Part shown: positions 1-8,394 of the stretch, piece after piece
Layout of the letters: every line of letters starts with the position of its first letter
How positions within the stretch are numbered: the stretch's first letter is position 1
Source: Frankia sp. AgB1.9
GTDB taxonomy: Bacteria; Actinomycetota; Actinomycetes; Frankiales; Frankiaceae
DNA length: 35,779 nucleotides
Direction of reading: 5' to 3'
NCBI RefSeq assembly: GCF_016786355.1
Contig: NZ_JADWYX010000097.1
Coordinates: 1 to 35,779, forward strand
Notes under the pieces: model-generated
Told to the model about the DNA's origin: nothing
Databases searched by the model: none
What the model saw: only the letters and a program-made list of their open reading frames with translations
Position numbers and translations under genes: made by a program

Positions 1-75
1 GGGCGCGCCCCCGGCGGCCGCCCCCGCCCCCCCGGGGGGGCCGCGCGGGGGGGGGGCGCGCCGCCCCGGCTACGC
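1..75. other. G/C-only low-complexity edge
   Basis: The first 70 bases are made almost only of G and C, with runs of seven to ten identical bases. No coding or RNA feature is visible. Such a stretch at a sequence edge often reflects low-quality assembly, so its exact sequence should not be trusted. It could also be a real GC-rich intergenic patch. Confidence 0.5.
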
Positions 76-130
76 GAAGCCTCGTGGTCGGGGCGGCTTG
101 GAGAAGGGGATGGACAAAGGAAGCAGAACA

Positions 131-166
131 CGAGCCGCCCGGTACCGAGGGGCACCGGGCGGCTCG
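131..166 (-). terminator. Rho-independent-type terminator of gap
   Basis: A perfect 13-bp inverted repeat pairs 131-143 with 154-166 around a 10-nt loop. It starts 14 nt beyond the gap stop codon. Read in the gap direction, the stem is followed by a T-rich stretch (TGTTCTGCTTCCTTTG), as expected for an intrinsic terminator. No second gene follows before the window edge, so gap probably ends its transcript here. Confidence 0.8.
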
Positions 167-180
167 TCAAGCAGATCTTC

Positions 181-1191
<1,011 letters not shown>

Positions 1192-1401
1192 GTCCGCGGA
1201 CTCCCTACCTCATGTGCCGACGTCATCTTCCGTTGCAGGCACAGAGCCTAACGACTTTGGCCGCCCGCAGCCCCCTTCGCCTCGCAACGCGGCCGATTCC
1301 GCGGGGTGTCCCGGACCACACGCACCGTCGTCCGCACCCGGCCGACCAGGCACGACAGCGCCGCGGGCCGAGGCCGACGAGCAAATCCGGCGCATTGCCG
1401 G

Positions 1402-2388
1402 TTATGCGTTCTCCAGGAGTTCTGGGGAGACGCTGGCTTCGGTGTTGGGGATGCCGAGGGAGTTGGCGCGCTTGTCGGCGAGGGCGAGCAGACGGCGGAT
1501 CCGGCCGGCGACGGCGTCCTTGGTCAGCGGCGGGTCTGCCAGGGCACCAAGCTCCTCCAGCGACGCCTGCGCGTGCTGCAGCCGCAGCCGGCCGGCGGCC
1601 AGCAGGTGCTCCGGCGCGTCGTCGCCGAGGATCCGCATCGCGGCCTGCACCCGTGCGCCGGCGGCGACGGCCGCCCGCGCCGAGCGACGCAGGTTCGCGT
1701 CGTCGAAGTTCGCCAGCCGGTTGGCGGTCGCCCGGACCTCGCGGCGCATCCGCCGCTCCTCCCAGGCCAGCAGGCTGTCGTGCGCGCCGATCCTGGTCAG
1801 CAGCGCGCTGATCGCGTCGCCGTCCCGGATCACCACCCGGTCGACGCCACGGACGTCGCGGCTCTTGGCCTGGACGCCGAGCCGGCGGGCCGCGCCGACC
1901 AGCGCCAACGCCGCCTCCGGGCCGGGCGACGTCACCTCCAGCGAGCAGGAGCGGCCGGGCTCGGTGAGCGAGCCGTGCGCGAGGAACGCGCCCCGCCAGG
2001 CCGCCGCCGCGTCGCAGGCCGAGCCGGTGACGACCTGCGGCGGCAGGCCGCGGACCGGCCGGCCGCGCTGGTCGAGCAGGCCGGTCGACCGGGCGAGCTG
2101 CTCGCCGTCGCGCTCGACCCGCACGATGTAGCGGACCGAGCGACGCAGGCCGCCGGCCGCGAGCACCGCGATCGTCGACGGGAAGCTGAAGACCTCGGCG
2201 ATCTCCCGGCGCAGCCGGCGCGCCGTCGCCCCGGTGTCCAGCTCCGCCTCGACGACGATCCGGCCGCCGACGATGTGCAGGCCGCCGCCGAACCGCAGCA
2301 GTGCCGCCATCTCCGCGCGCCGGCAGCAGGGTTTCGCGACCCGCAGCCGGCTGAGCTCGTCCTTCACGGTGGCCGTCATCGCCGCCAC
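1402..2388 (-). CDS. whiA: Sporulation/cell-division regulator WhiA
   Basis: WhiA is a DNA-binding protein that, in Streptomyces, works with WhiB to switch aerial hyphae to sporulation septation. It joins a LAGLIDADG-homing-endonuclease-like fold to a C-terminal helix-turn-helix. Visible here are the conserved N-terminus VKDELSRL, CCRRAEMAALLRF and GGLHIVGGRIVVEAELDT, and a C-terminal HTH around LTKDAVAGRIRRLLALADKR. A GTG at 2395-2397 overlaps the yvcK stop as GTGA. I prefer the GTG at 2386-2388, because AAGGAG (2397-2402) lies 8 nt before it and the protein then begins VAAMTATVKDEL, close to the family start. It is the last gene of the overlapping uvrC-rapZ-yvcK-whiA chain, so it is likely co-transcribed and translationally coupled. 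Confidence 0.95.
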   Translation of the reverse strand: MAAMTATVKDELSRLRVAKPCCRRAEMAALLRFGGGLHIVGGRIVVEAELDTGATARRLRREIAEVFSFPSTIAVLAAGGLRRSVRYIVRVERDGEQLARSTGLLDQRGRPVRGLPPQVVTGSACDAAAAWRGAFLAHGSLTEPGRSCSLEVTSPGPEAALALVGAARRLGVQAKSRDVRGVDRVVIRDGDAISALLTRIGAHDSLLAWEERRMRREVRATANRLANFDDANLRRSARAAVAAGARVQAAMRILGDDAPEHLLAAGRLRLQHAQASLEELGALADPPLTKDAVAGRIRRLLALADKRANSLGIPNTEASVSPELLENA

Positions 2389-2393
2389 GCCGA

Positions 2394-3752
2394 TCACTCC
2401 TTGGGATCGCGGGCTGTTACCCGCGGGTCGGGGGGTCCCGGGGTACCTGCTGAACCGGCGCCGGGAGTGCGGCCAGACCGGCGAAGCCGGTCGGGCAGTC
2501 CGGTGATCCAGGAGGTCCGCTGCGCGGCCGGGCCAGGCCCGCGGGGGGTCGGTGAGGAATCAGTGGTCAGGTTCGCCCGCGCCGCCGGCACGTCGGCCGG
2601 CGCCGCCTCGGCCGGTACTGCCTCGGCCGGTACTGCCTCGGCCGGTACTGCCTCGGCCGGTACTGCCTCGGCCAAGGCGAACGGGTCCTCGCGGTAGGCC
2701 GCGAAGACGCCCTCGAAGGCCGCCGCGAGAAGCACCGGATCGTGCGTGCCGGGTGCCTCGGGCGCGCGCACCGGCGCCAGGTGCAGCCTCGCGCCCAGCT
2801 CCGCGGCGGCCGCCGCGAGCTCCGCCGGGTCCGGGACGGCCGCCGGGTCCGCGAGGACCACGTCGACGGTCAGGCCGGGGGCGTGCCGAGCGAGCACCCG
2901 CAGGTGCGCCTCGGGGGTGAAGCCCTCGGTCTCCCCCGCCTGCGCGACCAGGTTGAGCACGAGCAGCCGGCGCGCGGCGGCGCCGGTGATCGTCTTGTGC
3001 ATCTCGGGGACGAGGAGATGCGGAAGCATGCTGGTGTAGAGCGAGCCCGGGCCGAGAATCAGCCAGTCCGCCGCCTCGACGGCGGCGCAGGCCGGCGCGC
3101 AGGCCCGCGGCTCGGCCGGCTCGACCCAGACCTCGCAGACCGCGCCCGCGGTGGACGCGACCGCCACCTGGCCGCGGACCAGCCGGGTCGCGGCCGGGTC
3201 GGCCGGGTCCAGGCCGGCGACCTCGGCCACGATGTCGATGCCGTCCTCCGAGAGCGGCAGCACCCGGCCGTGCACCCCGAGCAGCTGGGCGGCGAGCTCC
3301 AGCGCGGCCACCGGGGAGCCGACGTGCTCGGCGAGCGCCGCCAGCACGAGGTTGCCGACGGCGTGCCCGGCCAGCGGGCCGTCCCCCTCGAAGCGGCGCT
3401 GGAACAGCTCGGTCCAGGATCGCGACCACGGGTCGGGGCCGGCCAGCGCCGCGAGCGCCATCCGCAGGTCGCCCGGCGGGAGCGCGCCCAGCTCGGCGCG
3501 CAGCCGGCCCGACGAGCCGCCGTCGTCGCCGACGGTGACGACGGCGGTGAGCCGATCGGTGAGCCGCCGCAGCGCCGCGAGCGAGGCCGCCAGGCCGTGC
3601 CCGCCGCCGAAGGCGACGACGGCCGGGCCGTGGTCGGCCCAGGCGGATACGGGACCCGGCCAGCCGGCCGCCCCGTCCCGACCGGCGGCGGCGGCGGCGG
3701 GGTCACGGTCGTCAGCGCGACCGTGGTCGGCGGAGTTCGGCACCGGCGTCAC
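2394..3752 (-). CDS. yvcK: YvcK/CofD-like gluconeogenesis factor with long C-terminal tail
   Basis: YvcK (CuvA in mycobacteria) is a UDP-sugar-binding cytosolic protein needed for growth on gluconeogenic carbon and for envelope maintenance. It is related to the CofD fold but is not a phospholactate transferase. The nucleotide-binding GGGHGL (49-54) and the signature GDDGGSSGRLR (75-85) are present, as is GPGSLYTSMLPHLLVPE further on. The 452 residues exceed the usual length of roughly 320-340. The excess is an N-terminal extension of about 40 residues and a Pro/Ala-rich tail of about 110 residues containing tandem AEAVP pentapeptides. The GTG start (3750-3752) overlaps the rapZ stop as GTGA. 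Sitting between rapZ and whiA is the standard Gram-positive context. Confidence 0.93.
   Translation of the reverse strand: MTPVPNSADHGRADDRDPAAAAAGRDGAAGWPGPVSAWADHGPAVVAFGGGHGLAASLAALRRLTDRLTAVVTVGDDGGSSGRLRAELGALPPGDLRMALAALAGPDPWSRSWTELFQRRFEGDGPLAGHAVGNLVLAALAEHVGSPVAALELAAQLLGVHGRVLPLSEDGIDIVAEVAGLDPADPAATRLVRGQVAVASTAGAVCEVWVEPAEPRACAPACAAVEAADWLILGPGSLYTSMLPHLLVPEMHKTITGAAARRLLVLNLVAQAGETEGFTPEAHLRVLARHAPGLTVDVVLADPAAVPDPAELAAAAAELGARLHLAPVRAPEAPGTHDPVLLAAAFEGVFAAYREDPFALAEAVPAEAVPAEAVPAEAVPAEAAPADVPAARANLTTDSSPTPRGPGPAAQRTSWITGLPDRLRRSGRTPGAGSAGTPGPPDPRVTARDPKE
2596..2670. repeat. 15-bp in-frame tandem repeat in yvcK
   Basis: Four identical 15-bp units (2611-2625, 2626-2640, 2641-2655, 2656-2670) follow one diverged unit (2596-2610). 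On the minus strand they encode AEAVP pentapeptides in the YvcK tail. The unit length is a multiple of three, so copy-number change keeps the frame. The identical copies suggest recent slippage. Confidence 0.93.
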
Positions 3753-4633
3753 TCCCGACCCAGGTCACGGTGCACGACCTGGACACCGACGCCGGTCGCG
3801 GCCAGCCGGGCGCCGAGCTCCTCGGCGACGGCCACGCTGCGGTGACGCCCGCCGGTGCAGCCGACGGCCAGCGTCAGGTACCGCTTGCCCTCGCGCAGGT
3901 AGCCGTCGCCGACCAGCCGCAGCAGCTCGGCGTACCGGTCGATGAAGTCCTGGGCCCCCGGCTGGTCGAGAACGTAGTCGCGGACCTGCGGGTCCCGGCC
4001 GGTGAACGGCCGCAGCGCCTCGACCCAGTGCGGGTTGGCCAGGAACCGGCAGTCGGCGACCAGGTCCGCGTCCAGCGGCAGGCCGTAGCGGTAGCCGAAC
4101 GAGACGACGGTGGCGTTGAGCCGGTTGCCGCCCGGCTGGCCGAACGCCGCGTCGATCTTCGATCGCAGCTCGTGGACGTTGAGGTCGGTGGTGTCGAGCA
4201 CCAGGTCGGCCTCGCCCCTCAGCTCGGCGAGCTGGGTCCGCTCCCGGCTGATCCCGTCGACGACCCGGTCCGCGCCCTGCAGCGGGTGCGGCCGGCGGAC
4301 GTGGTCGAACCGGCGGATCAGCGCGTCGTCGCTCGCCTCCAGGAACAGCACCCGCGGCCGCATCCCGCCGGCGTCGAGCGCGTCGATCGCCGCCCGCAGA
4401 TCGGCGAAGAACGCCCCGCCGCGGACGTCGACGACGACGGCGATCCGGCTCACGCCGCCGCCGGAGCGACGGCCGAGCTCGGCCATCGTCGAGAGCAGCG
4501 CGGGCGGCAGGTTGTCGACGACGAACCAGCCGAGGTCCTCCAGGCACTTGGCCGCGGTGCTGCGGCCGGCCCCCGACAGTCCGGTGATGATCGCGAGATC
4601 CAGCGTCGAGGCACTGGTCGCGGTGCTGGTCAT
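3749..4633 (-). CDS. rapZ: RNase adapter / nucleotide-binding protein RapZ (YvcJ family)
   Basis: RapZ-family proteins are P-loop NTPases. In E. coli RapZ guides small-RNA decay to set glucosamine-6-phosphate synthase levels; in Gram-positives the role of YvcJ is less clear. The Walker A loop GLSGAGRS (18-25) is followed by the family motif CLEDLGWFVVDNLPPALL, and the C-terminal domain carries SFGYRYGLPLDADLVADCRF and CTGGRHRSVAVAE. The length of 294 residues is normal. The ATG start (4631-4633) overlaps the uvrC stop as ATGA, and the stop overlaps yvcK as GTGA, so it sits inside one translationally coupled chain. Confidence 0.95.
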   Translation of the reverse strand: MTSTATSASTLDLAIITGLSGAGRSTAAKCLEDLGWFVVDNLPPALLSTMAELGRRSGGGVSRIAVVVDVRGGAFFADLRAAIDALDAGGMRPRVLFLEASDDALIRRFDHVRRPHPLQGADRVVDGISRERTQLAELRGEADLVLDTTDLNVHELRSKIDAAFGQPGGNRLNATVVSFGYRYGLPLDADLVADCRFLANPHWVEALRPFTGRDPQVRDYVLDQPGAQDFIDRYAELLRLVGDGYLREGKRYLTLAVGCTGGRHRSVAVAEELGARLAATGVGVQVVHRDLGRE

Positions 4634-7101
4634 GACGTGTTCCCCCTTGTCACCGCGTGTTCTCCATTGGTTCTGGAAGCCCCGTCGACTCTGGAGGCCC
4701 CGTCCACCGGGCCGGAACCGGCGGCCGCGCCGGTGGGCGCCGGCGCTCCCGCATCCGGAACCGACGCTCTGCTCCCCGTAGACGTTGCCTTCCCGGCCGA
4801 TTTCGGCCGCCCGGCCGCGGTCGGGCGCCGCTCGGCGGGACCTCCCGGTGCCGTGGGCGGCGCCGCTCCGGACGGCGTCTCGAGGATCTCGCCGGTCAGC
4901 GGGTCGACGGCGGGTGCCGGCGCGCCGGGGGCGCCCGGCCCGCTCGTCGCCAACGCGGCCACGATCGCCGCGGCGGTCCGCGGACCGATCCCCGGCACGG
5001 TCGAGATCTCCTCCGCGCTCGCCGCCCGTAGCTTCGCCACCGAGCCGAACGTCTTCAGCAGCGCCTTGCGCCGGGTGTCGCCGAGCCCGGGGACGCCGTC
5101 CAACAGCGACGACGTCATCGAGGCCGACCGCTTCTGCCGGTGGAAGGTGATCGCGAACCGGTGCGCCTCGTCGCGGACCCGCTGCAGCAGGTAGAGCGCC
5201 TCACTGGTCCGCGGCAGGATGACCGGGTCCGGGTCGTCCGGCAGCCACACCTCTTCCAGCCGCTTGGCCAGTCCGCAGAGCGCGACGCCACCGGGCCCCG
5301 CGTCGATCCCCAGGTCGGCCAGCGCCCTGGCCGCCGCGGCGACCTGCGGCGGGCCGCCGTCGACGACGACGAGGTTCGGCGGGTAGGCGAACCGGCGCGG
5401 CCTGCCGTCGACGACCAGCGGCTCGGGGCCGATCGGCGCCTCGGCTTCCGCCGCCGCGTCGGCACTCCCGTCCGCGGGCGCGTCCTGGTCGGTGCCGGGC
5501 AGCTCCCCGGTGCGGGACAGCTCGGCCAGGTACCGGGAGAATCGGCGGCTGACGGTCTCGTACATGCTCGCCGTGTCGTCCTGCTCGTTCCCGTCCCGGC
5601 GCGCGGCGCCCCGGATGGTGAACCGGCGGTACTCGGACTTGCGGGCGATGCCGTCCTCGAAGACCACCATGCTGGCGACGACGTCCTGGCCCTGGGTGTG
5701 CGAGACGTCGAAGCACTCGATCCGCAGCGGAGCCTCGGCGAGGCCGAGCGTCTCCTGCAGCTCGGCAAGCGCCAGGCTGCGGGCGGTCAGGTCACTGGCC
5801 CGCTTCGTGCGGTGCAGGACGAGCGCCTGCTTGGCGTTGCGCTCGACCGTCTCCATCAGGGTGCGCTTGTCGCCCCGCTGCGGTACCCGCACCTCGACCC
5901 GCCCGCCGCGGTACCGGGCGAGCAGCTCGCTGACGGCGTCGGAGTCGGTGGGCAGCTCGGGGACGAGCACCTCGCGGGGGATGTCCGCGTGCCGGCCGCC
6001 CACGCCACGCACGGCGTCCGGCGCGGCGGCGGCCCGCGACGGGCGGCCGCGGCGGAGCACGTCGGCGGCGTCCTCGGCGGCGGCCGCCTCGACTTGCGGA
6101 GCCGCCGCCCCGGGGCCCGGACGGCCCGGGTCCAGGTCGCCGAGCTCGACGTCGCCCAGGTCCTTGTCGCCCAAATACTCCTGGGTGAGGAACTGCTCGA
6201 CCAGGTCGGCGGTGCTGACGTCGGCGAGCTTGTCTACGACCCAGCCGCGCTGGCCGCGGACCCGGCCGCCGCGCACGTAGAAGACCTGGACGGCCGCCTC
6301 CAGCTCGTCCTGCGCGAAGGCCACGACGTCGGCGTCGGTGCCGTCCGCCAGCACGACGGCCTGCTTCTCCATCGCCCGGCGCAGCGCGCCGGCGTCGTCG
6401 CGCAGCCGGGCCGCCCGCTCGTAGTCCTGGGCGTCGGCGGCCGTACGCATCTCGTCTTCCAGCCGGCGCAGGAACCGGCCGGTCTGGCCCGCCATGAAGT
6501 CGCAGAAGTCCTCGACGATCTGACGGTGCTCGTCCGGAGTGACCCGCCCGACGCAGGGCGCGCTGCAGCGGTCGATGTAGCCCAGCAGGCACGGCCGGCC
6601 GACCTGACCGGCCCGCTTGAAGACGCCGGTGGAGCAGGTGCGCGCGGGGAACACCCGCAGCAGCAGGTCCAGCGTCTCGCGGATCGCCCACGCGTGCGCG
6701 TACGGCCCGAAGTAGCGCACGCCCTTGCGCTTCGGCCCGCGCATGACCTGGAGCCGCGGGAACTCCTCCTGCAGCGTCACCGCGAGACTCGGATAGCTCT
6801 TGTCGTCGCGGTAGCGCACGTTGAAGCGCGGGTCGTACTCCTTGATCCAGGTGTACTCCAGCGCGAGGGCCTCGACCTCGGTGGACACGACGGTCCACTC
6901 GACCGAGCTCGCCGTGGTGACCATCGTGCGGGTACGAGGGTGCAGGGCGAAGACGTCGGTGAAGTAGTTGTTGAGGCGGGCGCGCAGGTTCTTGGCCTTG
7001 CCGACGTAGAGCACGCGGCCATGGGGGTCCCGGAACCGGTATACGCCCGGGGTCTCGGGAATCGAGCCCGGCGCGGGCCGGTAGGACGCCGGATCAGCCA
7101 T
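4630..7101 (-). CDS. uvrC: Excinuclease ABC subunit C (long form)
   Basis: UvrC makes both incisions flanking a lesion in nucleotide excision repair. The GIY-YIG 3'-incision domain is at the N-terminus (GVYRFRD and LYVGKAKNLR, residues 19-40), and a UVR domain that contacts UvrB lies at about 213-247. The RNase-H-like 5'-incision domain contains IECFDVSHTQGQDVVASMVV and VVVDGGPPQV. Paired helix-hairpin-helix motifs (GVPGLGDTRRKALL, VPGIGPRTAAAI) close the conserved part. At 823 residues it is well above the usual 600-650: there is an acidic/Ala-Pro insert at about 311-373, a second low-complexity insert in the nuclease half, and a tail of about 105 residues. The frame is continuous and all conserved blocks are present, so I see no frameshift. 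No Shine-Dalgarno precedes the ATG; translation may be leaderless. Confidence 0.96.
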   Translation of the reverse strand: MADPASYRPAPGSIPETPGVYRFRDPHGRVLYVGKAKNLRARLNNYFTDVFALHPRTRTMVTTASSVEWTVVSTEVEALALEYTWIKEYDPRFNVRYRDDKSYPSLAVTLQEEFPRLQVMRGPKRKGVRYFGPYAHAWAIRETLDLLLRVFPARTCSTGVFKRAGQVGRPCLLGYIDRCSAPCVGRVTPDEHRQIVEDFCDFMAGQTGRFLRRLEDEMRTAADAQDYERAARLRDDAGALRRAMEKQAVVLADGTDADVVAFAQDELEAAVQVFYVRGGRVRGQRGWVVDKLADVSTADLVEQFLTQEYLGDKDLGDVELGDLDPGRPGPGAAAPQVEAAAAEDAADVLRRGRPSRAAAAPDAVRGVGGRHADIPREVLVPELPTDSDAVSELLARYRGGRVEVRVPQRGDKRTLMETVERNAKQALVLHRTKRASDLTARSLALAELQETLGLAEAPLRIECFDVSHTQGQDVVASMVVFEDGIARKSEYRRFTIRGAARRDGNEQDDTASMYETVSRRFSRYLAELSRTGELPGTDQDAPADGSADAAAEAEAPIGPEPLVVDGRPRRFAYPPNLVVVDGGPPQVAAAARALADLGIDAGPGGVALCGLAKRLEEVWLPDDPDPVILPRTSEALYLLQRVRDEAHRFAITFHRQKRSASMTSSLLDGVPGLGDTRRKALLKTFGSVAKLRAASAEEISTVPGIGPRTAAAIVAALATSGPGAPGAPAPAVDPLTGEILETPSGAAPPTAPGGPAERRPTAAGRPKSAGKATSTGSRASVPDAGAPAPTGAAAGSGPVDGASRVDGASRTNGEHAVTRGNTS

Positions 7102-7107
7102 AGGTCG

Positions 7108-7135
7108 AGCCTACGGCCGTCAGCGTCACGGTCAG
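7108..7135 (-). promoter_or_regulatory. Candidate uvrC promoter (leaderless)
   Basis: On the minus strand, CTGACC (7130-7135) and TAGGCT (7108-7113) are 16 nt apart, resembling a housekeeping actinomycete promoter. The -10 box ends 6 nt before the uvrC ATG, which with the absent ribosome-binding site suggests a leaderless mRNA. The -35 overlaps TGTCTGAC (7131-7138), related to octamers upstream of uvrA and uvrB. Confidence 0.45.
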
Positions 7136-7506
7136 ACAGCGCCTGCACGTAACCATTCCATCACGCAGAGCGTTGGCGCTCGTCACGGGGTGCCCCCGAA
7201 CCGAGGTACTCCGTGTCCTCACCGTGTCCTGTCAGGCACCGGAGTGGTCCGCGAGCCGCCCCGGCGCCACGACCTTTTACCCGGCTGTCACAGCCACGCG
7301 GAACCCCTCGCCCCGGGGCTCGGGCCGATTCCCCAGGCAGACAGCCCGGCCGGCCGCGCGCGGCCGGCGGACCCGCCTCGGAAGACGGCGCCTCCGTGCC
7401 TGTTTTTCCCTGTCTGTTAGCGGACCCGCCCGCCCGCGAAGGCCTGCCACCCCTTAACCTTGGACGTAGCGTGCTTGCGCGAGTGCGCATCGCGCGTCCG
7501 GTCCGA

Positions 7507-7642
7507 ACCTGCCACCGAACCGTCCGCGAACTCGGCAGCACCTGCCAACAGCACCACCTCGTCAGTCCGCACGACCTGCCAACGACACCACCAGCGAGTC
7601 GGTACCACCTGCACCACCCGCCACGGCGCCAAGGCCACCTGC
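7507..7642 (+). repeat. ACCTGC words repeated about every 33 bp
   Basis: ACCTGC occurs at 7507, 7540, 7574, 7607 and 7637, so the intervals are 33, 34, 33 and 30 bp, close to three helical turns. The second and third copies are the longest match: ACCTGCCAACAGCACCACC (7540-7558) against ACCTGCCAACGACACCACC (7574-7592). A diverged copy, GCCTGCCACC, begins at 7442. The array lies 310-445 bp upstream of the ssgA-like start. It could be a degenerate tandem repeat or a phased set of protein-binding sites. Confidence 0.6.
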
Positions 7643-7951
7643 GCCGCCGGCGCCAGGCTTCTCCGCAGGACCGCACCTCGACACGACGGCGTGCCAGGCA
7701 ACGGAGCCGTTCCACGCTCTCCACCTGTTCACCGCAAGCACAGGCGGGCGCACCGGAAGCACCGACCGTTTCCGCGCGCACACGCAGCCGCAGCAGACAG
7801 CGAGTCAGCGCCGGCAGTCGCGGGGTCTTCGACACCCCAACTGGCACCTGGGACCCGACGCTGCGACCCTCGACTCAGCAACTCGGAAACTCAGGAGCTG
7901 GGAGACAACGGCGCGCCGGCCTGGGTAGGAACACGAGGGAGGGACCCACCC

Positions 7952-8365
7952 GTGCAGGGTCTGGACGTCACTACCGAGTTCGTTCTCGACGACGCGTCGA
8001 CGAGCGGTCGGGTCACCGTCCTCGTTGTCACCTGGCGTGCCTGCGACCCGTTGGCGGTCAGCCTCGCCCTCGTGTCCCGCCCGGACCACCCGGCACTGCC
8101 GCAGGGCAACTGGGTAGCCCCCCGGGATTCGCTGCGCGCCGGCCTGGACGCACCGACCGGCGACGGCGACGTGCGTTTCACCCCCGCCCCGGGCAACGCC
8201 GAGGTCACCCTCGAGCTGACGGACGGCGACCGCCGCTCGACCGTCGTCCTCGAGGCCGAGTCCCTGCGCGCCTTCCTGGAGCGGACCGAGCGGCTCGTCC
8301 CCGCCGGCCAGGAGCACCCCGAGCGCGAGCTCGACGCCGTCCTCGACGACCTGCTCCGCGCCTGA
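7952..8365 (+). CDS. SsgA-like sporulation/cell-division protein (SALP)
   Basis: SsgA-like proteins are small cytosolic actinomycete proteins that control septum placement and spore-wall assembly; SsgB recruits FtsZ in Streptomyces. The 137-residue product has the family length and signature order: CDPLAVSLAL, then NWVAPRDSLRAGLDAPTGDGDVRFTP, of which DSLRAGLDAPTGDGDVR is the most diagnostic part, and finally LRAFLERTERLVPAGQE near the C-terminus. I chose the GTG at 7952 because GAGGGAGGG lies 8-16 nt before it and the family homology begins there, although the frame is open further upstream. It follows an 850-bp non-coding region and precedes the Nudix-like gene by 29 bp on the same strand. 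I cannot say which SALP subtype (SsgA, SsgB or other) it is. Confidence 0.88.
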   Translation: MQGLDVTTEFVLDDASTSGRVTVLVVTWRACDPLAVSLALVSRPDHPALPQGNWVAPRDSLRAGLDAPTGDGDVRFTPAPGNAEVTLELTDGDRRSTVVLEAESLRAFLERTERLVPAGQEHPERELDAVLDDLLRA

Positions 8366-8394
8366 CCCGCCCGGCAGCGGCGAGGGTGAGTTGG

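Larger units (their letters stand above)
7102..7951. other. 850-bp intergenic region between uvrC and ssgA-like gene
   Basis: No convincing gene is visible on either strand: open frames here translate to Arg/Pro/Ser-rich strings without family features. The left end holds the uvrC promoter. From about 7500 to 7700 the plus strand is clearly richer in C than G (for example 27 C against 13 G in 7561-7620) and carries the ACCTGC series listed separately. The right end holds a purine-rich ribosome-binding site for the ssgA-like gene. The segment is therefore probably a long promoter or 5' leader. Confidence 0.6.

Noticed and set aside
1387..1401. Terminator directly after whiA
   Set aside because: The stem is only 5 bp (CCGGC/GCCGG) and no T-tract follows, so it is too weak to list.
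4630..7101. Frameshift or fusion in uvrC because of its 823-residue length
   Set aside because: All conserved UvrC blocks occur in order in one frame; the excess is low-complexity inserts.
5140..7152. 670-codon plus-strand frame across uvrC
   Set aside because: It mirrors uvrC in the opposite phase and lacks a ribosome-binding site and any recognisable domain.
7161..7847. Minus-strand 228-codon frame in the uvrC-ssgA gap
   Set aside because: The product is Arg/Trp/Cys-rich without family features and its codon third positions do not show the G/C bias of real genes.
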